From assembly GCF_013114835.1 (NCBI RefSeq), contig NZ_JAAVLW010000005.1, positions 434,001 through 498,000 on the forward strand: a DNA stretch of 64,000 bases. Direction: 5' to 3'. The notes under the pieces were generated by a model. That model was not told the origin of the DNA and made no database searches. It was given only the letters and a program-made list of their open reading frames with translations. Below are positions 1 to 7,429 of this stretch, in pieces. The stretch comes from Bradyrhizobium archetypum (lineage in GTDB: Bacteria; Pseudomonadota; Alphaproteobacteria; Rhizobiales; Xanthobacteraceae). The position numbers and the translations under genes are program-made. How positions within the stretch are numbered: the first letter of the stretch is position 1; each line of letters begins with the position of its first letter.

Positions 1-25
1 GCGGCTGTATTAGCCTGTCTACTCA

Positions 26-178
26 TCAGAGCTGAACGGGCTCTGGCCAAGCTTTCCTGTTGGCCATCCCGCTGCCGGCTACGAGTTCGTGATGGCTGAC
101 CGTCAGCCGGACCATGTCCTCGTATTCCTCGATCTCGAACGTCACCCGGCTGTAGGCGGATGGATCGAGGCCTGCGTG
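26..178 (-). pseudogene. SRPBCC/AHSA1-type domain, C-terminal fragment
   Basis: The reverse-strand frame encodes a stretch containing SRVTFEIEEYEDMVRLTVSH. This resembles the last beta-strands of SRPBCC (AHSA1/activator of Hsp90-like) proteins, where a pattern like RVTFEIEPxGDxVKLTVTH is typical. Nothing matching the N-terminal two thirds is visible upstream, because the molybdenum hydroxylase occupies that DNA from 181. The final helix that normally follows (NGWPKVLSSLK-like) is replaced by an unrelated tail ending in a stop at 26. I read it as a remnant of a decayed gene. The family assignment is from remembered motif similarity only. Confidence 0.45.
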
Positions 179-180
179 GG

Positions 181-2529
181 TTACTGATCGGCGAACCTCG
201 TGTCGGCGCGCTGACCCGATCGCGATTTTGCCGTCCTGATCGCGTGCCATATGCGGGCGGGCGTGGCGGGCATGTCGAGATGCTGCACGCCGAGCGGCGC
301 CAGCGCGTTCATCACGGCATTCATGATGGTGGCGGGAGCCGCGATGGCCCCGGCCTGCCCGCTTCCTTTGACGCCGAGCCGGTTGGCGCGGCTCGGAAAG
401 TCAGGCGTGAGACTGCCCTCGAACGCGGGCAGATCGTCCGCGCGCGGCAACGCGTAGTCCATCAGCGAGCCCGAAAGGATCTGTCCCGTCTCGGCATCGA
501 ACAGCGCCTGCTCGAACAATGCCTGACCGATGCCTTGGGCCACGCCGCCATGGACCTGCCCCAGCGTCAGGCGGGGATCGAGCAGGCGGCCATAATCGTC
601 GAAGATGACATAGCGGTCGAGCTTCACCTCGCCGGTTTCGGGATCGATCTCGACTTCAGCGACATGGCAGCCGTTGGGAAAGGTATAGCGGTCGCAGAGG
701 TGGGTCGCCTGGTGCGCGAGCCCGGGTGCAATGTCGTCACCTGGCGTCTGATACGAGGCACGCGCCACCTCGTCGAGGCTGATCTCCTGCCCGGTTGCAG
801 CCACGCGCAACATGCCGGCCTGGTACTGAATCCCATCCACGCTGGCCTGCAGCAGGCGCGCGGCAAGCCGGCGCGCGTTCTCGATCACGCCTTCGGCCGC
901 CATCAGGAGCGCGGTGCCGCCCTGGTGCATGGAGCGCGCCCCGCCATGACCGCCACCGGCGTCGAGATCATCCGTGTCGCCTTGCAAAAACCGGAAGCGC
1001 TCGAGCGGCAAGCCGAACGCATCGGCGGCGATCTGGGCGAACGTCGTCTCATGCCCCTGACCATTGGAATGCGTGCCGACCTTCAGGTCGATCCGGCCGT
1101 CCGCGGCGAGAGCAACCTCCGCCACTTCATTGGGCTGACCGCGCGCCGTTTCGAGAAAGCAGGCATAGCCCAGGCCGCGCAGCCGGCCCCGGGCGCGCGA
1201 GTTCCGCCGGCGCACATTGAACCCTTCCGCGGCCGCGACCGCGTGATTGATTGCATGGGCAAAGCTGCCCTGCTCGACCGAAAGTCCCATCGCACTGCTG
1301 TAAGGAAAACGACGCATGATGTTCTTGCGCCGCAGCTTCAGCGCATCCATCCCGAGCTGGTGAGCTGCGATGTCGATGCAGCGCTCGATCAGATAGTTCG
1401 CCTCGGGCTTGCCGGCGCCGCGGTAGGCATCGATCGGCGTCGTGTTGCTGAATACGCCCCTCGTCTCGAATGCGATCAGCGGAATGTCGTAGACGCCGCC
1501 CATCGCACTCGCCATTGCCATGGTCGGCACGGCCGGCGCCACCGTCGAGACGTAGGCGCCAAGATTAGCGAAAACTTTGCTGTCGAGCGCCAGGAATCGG
1601 CCGTCGCGATCCAGGGCAAGGCGGGCCCGCACCAGGCTGTCGCGGCCATGCGCCGAGCCGGTGAAATCCTCGTTGCGGTCTCCGATCCATTTGACCGGAC
1701 GGCCGAGACGGCGCGCCGCCCACAGCACAAGCACCCATTCCGGATAGAGAACGTTCTTCATTCCGAAGCCACCGCCGACATCGGGAATGCTGACGCGGAG
1801 CTTGTCTTTCCCGATGCGGAAAACCGAGGTTGCCAGCAGGTCGCGGATCGCGTGCGCGCCGGCGGCCGAGGCGATCAGGTGCAGACGGCCGCGTTTCGCA
1901 TCGAACTCTCCCAACGCGCCGCGCGTCTCCAGCGGCGCGGCGACGACGCGGTTGTTGACCAGCTCGCATTCCACGACATGGGCGGCGTCGCGGATCGCCG
2001 CTTCCACCGGGCCGATCTCACCACGGTTGAACTGGAACGCGATGTTGCCAGCAACCTCCGGCCAGATCGAGGGCGCGTCCGGCAGAATTGCATCTGCGAT
2101 CGAGACGACCGGCGGCAGCGGCTCATAGTCGACGGTGACGGCTTCGGCAGCATCGCGCGCGGCCTCGGCGCTTTTCGCAACCACGAACGCGACCGGCTCA
2201 CCGACATAGCGGACGCCGTCGCGCGCCAGCGCGTGATAGGGCGGTACCACCAGGGGCGTGGTCATCGGAATGGCGGTTACCGCGCATGGTAGCGGTCCGA
2301 TATTGTCGGCGGCCAGGTCGGTGCCCGTCAGCACGGCGGCGACTTCAGGCATTTGACGCGCCGCATCGACCCTGATCGTAGTGATGCGCGCGTGCGCCTG
2401 CGGCGAGCGAACGACGACGCCGTGAAGCGCGTTCGGCGCCGCAAGATCGGCAACATAGCGCCCGCGTCCCCGCACGAAGCGTTCGTCCTCAATGCGGTTG
2501 ATGCTGTGCCCCAACAACGGCTCGGTCAT
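181..2529 (-). CDS. xanthine dehydrogenase family, molybdopterin-binding subunit (CoxL form II-like)
   Basis: This 782-aa protein is the large molybdopterin-cytosine-dinucleotide subunit of a molybdenum hydroxylase, which oxidises aldehydes, N-heterocycles or similar substrates. The a/b hammerhead domain begins at GHSINRIEDERFVRGRGRYV, followed by molybdopterin-binding segments such as GGGFGMKN. The loop reads AYRGAGKPEA, the form II type, and not AYxCSFR of true CO dehydrogenase. At the C-terminus the usual catalytic GVGE/GEAG glutamate position reads GSGQAG, with glutamine. The ATG at 2529 was chosen because family homology starts there; an in-frame ATG at 2661 would add 44 unlikely residues. 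No CoxM or CoxS partner gene is adjacent upstream, so it is an orphan subunit within this window. The substrate is unknown. Confidence 0.9.
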   Translation of the reverse strand: MTEPLLGHSINRIEDERFVRGRGRYVADLAAPNALHGVVVRSPQAHARITTIRVDAARQMPEVAAVLTGTDLAADNIGPLPCAVTAIPMTTPLVVPPYHALARDGVRYVGEPVAFVVAKSAEAARDAAEAVTVDYEPLPPVVSIADAILPDAPSIWPEVAGNIAFQFNRGEIGPVEAAIRDAAHVVECELVNNRVVAAPLETRGALGEFDAKRGRLHLIASAAGAHAIRDLLATSVFRIGKDKLRVSIPDVGGGFGMKNVLYPEWVLVLWAARRLGRPVKWIGDRNEDFTGSAHGRDSLVRARLALDRDGRFLALDSKVFANLGAYVSTVAPAVPTMAMASAMGGVYDIPLIAFETRGVFSNTTPIDAYRGAGKPEANYLIERCIDIAAHQLGMDALKLRRKNIMRRFPYSSAMGLSVEQGSFAHAINHAVAAAEGFNVRRRNSRARGRLRGLGYACFLETARGQPNEVAEVALAADGRIDLKVGTHSNGQGHETTFAQIAADAFGLPLERFRFLQGDTDDLDAGGGHGGARSMHQGGTALLMAAEGVIENARRLAARLLQASVDGIQYQAGMLRVAATGQEISLDEVARASYQTPGDDIAPGLAHQATHLCDRYTFPNGCHVAEVEIDPETGEVKLDRYVIFDDYGRLLDPRLTLGQVHGGVAQGIGQALFEQALFDAETGQILSGSLMDYALPRADDLPAFEGSLTPDFPSRANRLGVKGSGQAGAIAAPATIMNAVMNALAPLGVQHLDMPATPARIWHAIRTAKSRSGQRADTRFADQ

Positions 2530-2682
2530 GCCAAGCTGTATGGAACCGGGCGCGGGCAAAGGCAATAGGTCGCCTTGCGGCGAAGGAAACGGACTACGAG
2601 AGATTGTGCCCATTTGGTTGCGGTGAGAGTGCGCCTGTTTCACGTCGATCATCCGATCCAATCAGGCGGCCCCGCGGAATTA

Positions 2683-2707
2683 GGAACAAACATCACAACC
2701 TCCGGTT
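2683..2707 (+). promoter_or_regulatory. candidate EcfG general-stress promoter for the manganese catalase
   Basis: GGAAC (2683-2687), a 16-nt spacer and GGTT (2704-2707) match the alphaproteobacterial EcfG/SigT consensus GGAAC-N16/17-CGTT except for the first -10 base. The -10 lies 33 nt upstream of the catalase ATG. Mn-catalase and DUF892 genes are often part of the general stress response in rhizobia, which supports the reading; that part is established knowledge and not seen here. Confidence 0.6.
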
Positions 2708-2740
2708 CGAGATTCTTCACCCGACCTTCGGAGTCTCCCA

Positions 2741-4012
2741 ATGTACCATCACGTCAAGAAACTGATGTTCACCGTTCGCGTCGACGAGCCCGACCCGCGC
2801 TTTGGCAACATGCTCCTTGAGCAATTCGGCGGCGCCAATGGGGAATTGGCCGCGGCAATGCAGTATTCGATACAGGGCCTCAATTGCGAAGATCCGGACC
2901 GCAAGGACCTTCTGATGGATATCGGCACGGAGGAACTGAGCCATCTCGAAGTCGTCGGCTGTCTCGCACGCATGCATCTGAAGCCGTCCAAGTTCGACCG
3001 CCAGGCCGCAGAAGCCGATCCGCTGATCGCCATCGCCGGCGGCGGTGGAATCAATCTGTTCAATTCGCAAGGCAATCCTTGGACCGCCGACTACCTTAAG
3101 ATCACCGGCGAGCTGGACGTCGATCTCCGCAGCAATATTGCGGCAGAGGCCCGCGCCAAGATCGTCTATGAGCGCCTGATCAATTTCTGCGACGACGCCG
3201 GCAGCAAGGACGCCCTGCAGTTCCTGATGACCCGGGAAATCACCCATATGAAGGCCTTCGCGTTGGCGCTCGAAAGCATGAGCAAACCGGCCTTCAGCAT
3301 CGGCCGCATCGCGCCGACGCCGGGCCTCGTCGACCAGTTCTTCAACGATTCCACCGGAACCGGTGAACATGGCGAGATCGACGCGCGCGGCCCCTGGAAC
3401 GAGGGCAACGGATGGGTATTCACGGAATCTCCGGCGATCCAGGCTGGCGAGCCGGGCGCGGCGACGGCCATCATCGCGGAGAGCTCGCCGCCGGTCGACG
3501 AGGCCGGTCTCACCGAGCTCCTGATCGACGAGCTGCGTGACATTCTTCATGCGGAGAAGCAGCTCACCAAGGCGCTGCCAAAGATGGCCGCGGCGGCGCG
3601 CTTCGATCAACTCCGCGAGCTGTTCGAGCAGCATTTGCTCGAGACCGAGAATCAGATCGAGCGCATCAACGAGTGCTTCGAACTGCTTGGCAAAACGGCC
3701 CGGGCTAAGCCCTGCAAGGGCATGATGGGCCTGGTCGAGGAAGGCCAGGAAATCATGGCCGAGGGCGAAAAGAAGGAGGACGTTGCCGCCGACCTTGCCC
3801 TGATCGGCGCCGCGCAACGCGTCGAGCACTACGAGATGTCGGCCTACACGACTGCGAAGAACCTCGCCCAGCAATTGCGGCACAGCGCTGTCGTCGCCCT
3901 GTTGTCGAAGTCGCTGGCGGAAGAGGAAAATTCCGATCAACTCCTCAATCAGGTGGCCCGATCGCTGATGTCGGTGGCAAAGATGCCCGCCGCTGTCGAA
4001 CAGGCCGAATAA
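2741..4012 (+). CDS. manganese catalase fused to a C-terminal DUF892 (YciF-like) domain
   Basis: This 423-aa protein should dismutate hydrogen peroxide at a dinuclear manganese centre. Residues 1 to about 245 are the ferritin-like manganese catalase domain. Candidate ligands are E35 in GANGELAAAM, E65 and H68 in TEELSHLE, and E166 and H169 in REITHM. From about residue 255 to 410 there is a second ferritin-like helical domain of the DUF892/YciF family (LLIDELRDILHAEKQLTKAL, later AAQRVEHYEM). The two domains are joined in one frame by an acidic/Ala-Pro linker. The ATG at 2741 begins with the conserved MYHHVKKL. A general-stress-type promoter precedes it, and it stands alone, with no gene for about 490 bp downstream. 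Confidence 0.93.
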   Translation: MYHHVKKLMFTVRVDEPDPRFGNMLLEQFGGANGELAAAMQYSIQGLNCEDPDRKDLLMDIGTEELSHLEVVGCLARMHLKPSKFDRQAAEADPLIAIAGGGGINLFNSQGNPWTADYLKITGELDVDLRSNIAAEARAKIVYERLINFCDDAGSKDALQFLMTREITHMKAFALALESMSKPAFSIGRIAPTPGLVDQFFNDSTGTGEHGEIDARGPWNEGNGWVFTESPAIQAGEPGAATAIIAESSPPVDEAGLTELLIDELRDILHAEKQLTKALPKMAAAARFDQLRELFEQHLLETENQIERINECFELLGKTARAKPCKGMMGLVEEGQEIMAEGEKKEDVAADLALIGAAQRVEHYEMSAYTTAKNLAQQLRHSAVVALLSKSLAEEENSDQLLNQVARSLMSVAKMPAAVEQAE

Positions 4013-4499
4013 CGGCTAATAAACAACTGAGAGGAGCTCTTGCGATCCAGCGGGTTGCAGGAGCTCATCGGCGGCAGAGGTGATAGCTATCCGGCACGCT
4101 GCGCGGTAGACCCTTCTTTTTCTGGTTGCGCCGTCGCAGTTGTCGAGCAATCTACCTCCACGCTCGGAACCGGATCCCAAAACGGAGTTGCAAGAGCCTC
4201 TCTCTGTTGTAGAGAGATCGTGGAGCGGCCCCGGCCCTCCTATTGCCCGGCCGGGGCCGGTCCGCTCAGGCTGAGGCTTACTGCTGCGGCCGAACCGTTA
4301 TCAGTTCCAGACTGCCAGAACTCTGCCTCGACGAATAGTTCGGCGCGCTCGCGCGCACTTTTCTTCTTCAATACAAACCAGATCGACGCGATTGTATGGC
4401 TGTCAGCTCTGACCGGATACGCCTGAAAGCTCTTCTAACGCCGTGGAACGAACATCAGGGTTCAAATAAGGCGACTCAAAAACGGCTAGTCCAACTGAC
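4013..4499. other. 487-bp intergenic region between the catalase and small secreted-protein genes
   Basis: No convincing protein gene is seen here. An open frame at 4040-4426 has no family pattern and atypical composition. The region holds a GGAAC/AGTT promoter-like pair at 4166-4189 and two hairpins (4199-4217 and 4227-4258), treated separately as a weak candidate RNA. The rest shows nothing I can support. Confidence 0.5.
4195..4260 (+). ncRNA. candidate small structured RNA (two hairpins)
   Basis: Hairpin 1 is TCTCTCT/AGAGAGA (4199-4205 with 4211-4217, loop GTTGT). Hairpin 2 is a perfect 10-bp stem, GGCCCCGGCC (4227-4236) with GGCCGGGGCC (4249-4258). Upstream lies GGAAC at 4166-4170 followed after 15 nt by AGTT, one nt shorter than the best EcfG spacing. 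The layout (promoter-like pair, small hairpin, GGCCCC-type hairpin) parallels the opposite-strand element at 5563-5632. No U-tract follows, so this could equally be a plain intergenic hairpin pair. Confidence 0.22.
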
Positions 4500-4739
4500 T
4501 CAGTGATAGCCTTTGCACTTCGTTTCTTCCTTATATTCGCCGTTGCGCTCCCACTTGCGTTCAATCTTGCATGGGCCGCGGTAGAACTCTTGCTTGTACT
4601 CGCGGTCGTAATTGTAGGCGCGGTAAGCGCCGCGATCTTGCCTCCACCGGCCATTGCCGCTCTCGTCCTTCCATGGATCAGCAAAGGCTGGCCCAGCCAG
4701 CGTGGCAAGCGCCGCAATTCCTAAAAGCGGGTATTTCAT
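4500..4739 (-). CDS. small secreted protein, 79 aa, unknown function
   Basis: The product starts MKYPLLGIAALATLAGPAFA, a clear Sec signal peptide with an AFA-D cleavage site. The mature part is about 58 residues, charged and aromatic (GNGRWRQDRGAYRAYNYDRE) with two cysteines (PCKIE and TKCKGYH) that could form a disulfide. I chose the ATG at 4739 because the signal peptide begins there; a second in-frame ATG sits 15 nt upstream. It resembles small periplasmic hypothetical proteins common in Bradyrhizobium. It lies downstream of the 27-aa gene on the same strand, separated by a terminator-like hairpin, so it is probably transcribed separately. No function is assignable. Confidence 0.75.
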   Translation of the reverse strand: MKYPLLGIAALATLAGPAFADPWKDESGNGRWRQDRGAYRAYNYDREYKQEFYRGPCKIERKWERNGEYKEETKCKGYH

Positions 4740-4757
4740 CACGGGACCCTTCAATAA

Positions 4758-4790
4758 GGAAAATAGCCCGGCCGGTTTCCCGGCACGGGC
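4758..4790 (-). terminator. Rho-independent-type terminator of the 27-aa gene
   Basis: On the reverse strand the stem pairs GCCCG-t-GCCGG with CCGGCCGGGC (4766-4790) around a GAAA loop. A TATTTTCC tract follows (4758-4765). It begins 13 nt after the stop of the 27-aa gene and lies before the 79-aa secreted-protein gene, so it separates the two. Confidence 0.6.
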
Positions 4791-4803
4791 AGTGACACTC
4801 CGC

Positions 4804-4887
4804 TTAGTGGACTACACGAAGAAAATAGTAGCCGAGACCACCGACTACGATGACGGTGGGCACGGCCCAAAGCAGTAATACAGGCAT
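4804..4887 (-). CDS. 27-aa hydrophobic microprotein under a general-stress promoter
   Basis: A 28-codon reading frame, ATG at 4887 and TAA at 4804-4806, encodes a peptide that starts MPVLLLWAVPTVIVVGG and ends LGYYFLRVVH. It is almost entirely one transmembrane segment with a short basic/aromatic C-terminus. Expression signals are unusually good: a long Shine-Dalgarno (AAGGAGGAGGAG, 4891-4902) lies 3-7 nt before the ATG, and a perfect GGAAC-N16-CGTT promoter sits 28 nt upstream. A terminator hairpin follows. Similar tiny membrane peptides occur, as far as I remember, in related Bradyrhizobium genomes. It is probably an inner-membrane stress peptide; its partner is unknown. Confidence 0.75.
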   Translation of the reverse strand: MPVLLLWAVPTVIVVGGLGYYFLRVVH

Positions 4888-4915
4888 GGTCTCCTCCTCC
4901 TTCTTACCTGTATAA

Positions 4916-4940
4916 AACGGACGGAACAGGCTGATGTTCC
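4916..4940 (-). promoter_or_regulatory. consensus EcfG promoter for the 27-aa gene
   Basis: On the reverse strand GGAAC (4940-4936), a 16-nt spacer and CGTT (4919-4916) match the general-stress consensus exactly. It points at the 27-aa gene, whose ATG is at 4887 with a strong ribosome binding site between. Confidence 0.75.
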
Positions 4941-5159
4941 GTGAATGAAACCGAATTCAGGCGCGAATGGCTTTTGGTCTCGCCGTTCCGGATGACGCGC
5001 GGTCCTGCTGTGACGTCTTTGAATGAAGGCCGCAGTCAACCTCGATGGCGGGAAGTGAGCGGAAATTTGAACGCTGTACCGCAGGCGAGTGCTCGGCGCG
5101 CTGGCCAGAGCCGTCGCTGGCGCTTTCTAAAATGCCCTTCATCCGGAAACCATGGACGC

Positions 5160-5381
5160 TCAGCCCTGTGCGCTGGAGCCTTTTTCATCCACGAGCCGAA
5201 CGGTTCGGCGCCTTGTCATACGATCGAGAGCATGCACGACCTCATCTCGGTCGAGAACGGCCAACAGCCGCTCGATCGTATGCGTTGCGTCCCCCGGCGC
5301 CTCTGGCGCGACGTGTTCTCCCAGGATGCGCCGGGCATCTTCAATGGCCCTCAATAGGACGTCCTCGTCCGGGGTGTTCAT
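5160..5381 (-). CDS. conserved hypothetical protein, 73 aa
   Basis: The product is a small soluble, mostly helical protein beginning MNTPDEDVLLRAIEDARRIL, with later ERLLAVLDRDEVVHALDRM. The pattern resembles short hypothetical proteins I associate with Bradyrhizobium. There is no signal peptide or membrane segment. The ATG at 5381 is preceded by a purine-poor region, so the ribosome site is weak. A consensus EcfG promoter lies at 5639-5663 on the same strand, about 258 nt upstream. This gene could therefore be the coding part of that transcript, with the hairpin region 5563-5632 as its leader. Function unknown. Confidence 0.65.
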   Translation of the reverse strand: MNTPDEDVLLRAIEDARRILGEHVAPEAPGDATHTIERLLAVLDRDEVVHALDRMTRRRTVRLVDEKGSSAQG

Positions 5382-5562
5382 GGTGCGCGCCTCAGTGAGC
5401 GCGGACTCAAATCGGAAGGATGAACTTCGTTCCTATGACCGTTCGCAATCGCGAGCGGCCGTGCAGATCGACGGACAAGCGCCTGATGTTTGGATGCGCG
5501 CACCGTGGAATGTTCTTGCACTGGCTTCCGGTGGGCGCAGCGACAGATCCCACCATGAGGAC

Positions 5563-5632
5563 GGCCCCAGCCCGGGGGAAAAGCTGGGGCCCCTCTTGAA
5601 GCCGTGCCGACGGGCGGCTCCGGTCGGCACAA
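5563..5632 (-). ncRNA. candidate stress-induced structured RNA or structured 5' leader
   Basis: Immediately downstream of a consensus EcfG promoter (5639-5663, reverse strand), the predicted transcript begins near 5632. Within two or three nt it enters a perfect 8-bp hairpin, GTGCCGAC/GTCGGCAC (5630-5623 with 5611-5604). Twelve nt later comes a 9-bp hairpin, GGCCCCAGC/GCTGGGGCC (5591-5583 with 5571-5563). No good reading frame with a ribosome site starts inside. There is no U-tract after the second stem, so termination is not proven, and the element may instead be the leader of the 73-aa gene ending at 5160. Confidence 0.35.
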
Positions 5633-5638
5633 CCTGCT

Positions 5639-5663
5639 AACGGCCTCCAGCCAAGGCCGTTCC
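5639..5663 (-). promoter_or_regulatory. consensus EcfG promoter
   Basis: On the reverse strand GGAAC (5663-5659), a 16-nt spacer and CGTT (5642-5639) match the general-stress consensus exactly. The first downstream element is the two-hairpin RNA candidate, and the first downstream gene is the 73-aa protein at 5160-5381. Confidence 0.65.
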
Positions 5664-5818
5664 TACAGCCCGTCCCTATTTGCCGATTGTGCACTAGTGG
5701 ACCGACAGCGGCGGTAAGGTAGCGTAAGCTTGCGAACATCACCGCAAGGTAGTCCGGCAGTTATCGGTGACGAGAACGCCAGTTGCGCTCCCGCCTTCCG
5801 AAGGGAAAGGAACAGCGC

Positions 5819-6019
5819 GTGCAACCGCGTCGCCGTTTCAAACAAACGACTTCACTAGCCCAGCGATTGACCGAAGAGGCGAAGCGCCTTCGAAAGGAAG
5901 CGCGAGGCACCCCGCCGGGACTGGCGCGGGAACGGCTGATCAGGAAAGCCCGGCAGGCCGAGACGGCCGTGCATATTCAAGCGTGGCTTGCATCGCCAGG
6001 ACCGCACGCGCCAACTTGA
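5819..6019 (+). CDS. small basic protein, 66 aa (paralogue of 25098-25358)
   Basis: The GTG at 5819 has AAAGGA eight nt upstream and begins a basic helical protein: QPRRRFKQTTSL, then EEAKRLRKEARG, IRKARQAETAVHIQAWL and ASPGPHAP. The core KARQ-ETA-H---WL-SPG-AP is shared with the protein at 25098-25358, so the two are paralogues. The DNA upstream (5729-5780) is also conserved between the two loci (AGTTATCGGTGA-GAGAACG). The family looks like a recurrent Bradyrhizobium hypothetical. The positive charge hints at nucleic-acid or membrane-surface binding, but no function is known. Confidence 0.65.
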   Translation: MQPRRRFKQTTSLAQRLTEEAKRLRKEARGTPPGLARERLIRKARQAETAVHIQAWLASPGPHAPT

Positions 6020-6114
6020 CCGGAAGACACCTCGATTGAGCAAGATCAACCTGGAGCCAGCGGGTCTCCCTTAGTTTGTTGTCACACCGAGCCCGAAGCA
6101 GCGGGCCCTTGAGG

Positions 6115-6447
6115 TCACGAGGTCCGGACTCCCAGGCGGGCCTCGTTCTGTTCGAGGCACGGCTTACGCGCAAACCCGGAGTTCCCGGTTCCACCTCCGG
6201 GAAGACCCACGCGTGCCTCGCCCCTTGAGTGCCTTTCGGCAATCACCTGTGCGACCTCGCCGTTGAGCACGGTGAGATGATTTCGCGCTTGTGTGGCATC
6301 TGTCGCCAGTTTGCCGATCAACACGCAGTTCTTCGCGCCGATACGCAGCCCTTTTTCCAGCCGCCTGCTCACGTCCTGCATGGCGCCACCGGTCACGGCC
6401 ATTCTGAGCTGAATTCCAGCCCGGAGCAGGTCAGGAAAAAGTGGCAA
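6115..6447 (-). CDS. hypothetical protein, up to 110 aa
   Basis: The central part reads like a real protein: SRRLEKGLRIGAKNCVLIGK, LATDATQARNHLTVLNGEVA, QVIAERHSRG. The last 30 residues (GGGTGNSGF...) look like read-through of non-coding sequence, so the gene may be degraded at its 3' end. The start is uncertain: MPLFPDLL at 6447, MAVTGG nearby or MQDVSRRL further in. No recognised domain, signal peptide or membrane segment is present. It faces away from the ligase gene at 6509. If it is not coding, the 490-bp gap 6020-6508 holds no other feature I can support. Confidence 0.35.
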   Translation of the reverse strand: MPLFPDLLRAGIQLRMAVTGGAMQDVSRRLEKGLRIGAKNCVLIGKLATDATQARNHLTVLNGEVAQVIAERHSRGEARVGLPGGGTGNSGFARKPCLEQNEARLGVRTS

Positions 6448-6508
6448 TTTAAATGAACCAACGGTTTTTAATCGATTTGAATCCGTATATTGGGCGTGGA
6501 GTTCGATT

Positions 6509-7429
6509 GTGGCGTTTCAGCGTAGCAAGCCGGCGGCGATCGGGATCAAGGCCTACTACCCCGGCTTCATCGAACCGGCGTTAGCCTCTTCGATCGAGAG
6601 GGTGCCAACTGGGAAGCGCTGGATTCACGAGATCAAGTTCGACGGTTACCGGGTGCAAGTCCATCTCACCAACGGCGCCGTCAAGGTCTTCACCCGCCGC
6701 GGCAACGACTGGACCAGGCGATTTCGCAAAATCGCCGACGACGCCTGGCATATCGCCGCCGGAAGCGCGATCATCGATGGCGAAGTGGTCGTTCCGTCCA
6801 AAGACGGCACGACCGATTTTTCCGTGCTGCAGAACGAACTGAAGGGCAAATCAAACCGGATCGTGCTGGTTGCCTTCGACCTGCTTTACCTCAATGGCTA
6901 CGATCTGCGGACGGTGCCGTTACAGGAGCGCAAGGCGCTGCTGAAAAAAACCATTGACGCCACCGACGTCCAGTTCAGCGAAAGTTTTGAGATCGACGGC
7001 AGCGAGATGTACGCGCATGCCTGCAAGGTCGGCCTCGAAGGTGTCATCTCCAAGGTGCGTGACAGCCGCTACGTCTCCGGCCGCGTCAACGATTGGGTCA
7101 AGAAGACCTGCGCGCAACGCGAGACGCTGACCATCGCGGGCTTCGCGCTCGACGGCAACAAATGGGACGGCATCTATCTCGGCCGTCACAAGGGCAACGA
7201 CCTCATCTATGCCGGCAAGTGCGACCATGGGTTCGACAAGAAATCGTCCACTGAGCTTCGCAAGCGGCTGACGCCTTTGATCCGCAAGACTCAGCCTTAC
7301 AGCAAGAGGATCGCGCATAAGGGCATCTGGGTCGAACCAGAACTGCTGGCGGAAATCGAATACCGCGCCAAATCGGCGGAGGGCAAAATCCGACATCCGT
7401 TCTTCAAGGGCTTGCGGGAAGACCTGTGA
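6509..7429 (+). CDS. stand-alone ATP-dependent DNA ligase (LigC/LigD-type)
   Basis: This 306-aa enzyme should seal nicks in duplex DNA using ATP. The nucleotidyltransferase motif I is EIKFDGYR with the adenylated lysine at K43. Further ligase motifs are visible: IIDGEVVV, VAFDLLYLNG, LEGVISKVRDSRY and WVKKTC (motif V), followed by an OB-fold with YAGKCDHGF. It lacks the polymerase and phosphoesterase domains of full LigD, so it is a ligase-only form typical of rhizobial paralogues, likely acting in non-homologous end joining or stationary-phase repair. The GTG start at 6509 has GGAG about eight nt upstream. Its stop overlaps the ATG of a 55-aa gene (TGATG). Confidence 0.92.
   Translation: MAFQRSKPAAIGIKAYYPGFIEPALASSIERVPTGKRWIHEIKFDGYRVQVHLTNGAVKVFTRRGNDWTRRFRKIADDAWHIAAGSAIIDGEVVVPSKDGTTDFSVLQNELKGKSNRIVLVAFDLLYLNGYDLRTVPLQERKALLKKTIDATDVQFSESFEIDGSEMYAHACKVGLEGVISKVRDSRYVSGRVNDWVKKTCAQRETLTIAGFALDGNKWDGIYLGRHKGNDLIYAGKCDHGFDKKSSTELRKRLTPLIRKTQPYSKRIAHKGIWVEPELLAEIEYRAKSAEGKIRHPFFKGLREDL

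Noticed and set aside
160..2292. 710-aa forward open frame
   Set aside because: It is antisense to the molybdenum hydroxylase; the translated pattern is Arg/Gly/His-rich shadow sequence with no family motifs.
2717..3940. 407-aa reverse open frame
   Set aside because: Antisense shadow of the manganese catalase, whose ligands and domains are clear on the forward strand.
4040..4426. 128-aa forward open frame after the catalase
   Set aside because: It crosses two strong hairpins, has mixed composition and matches no family pattern.
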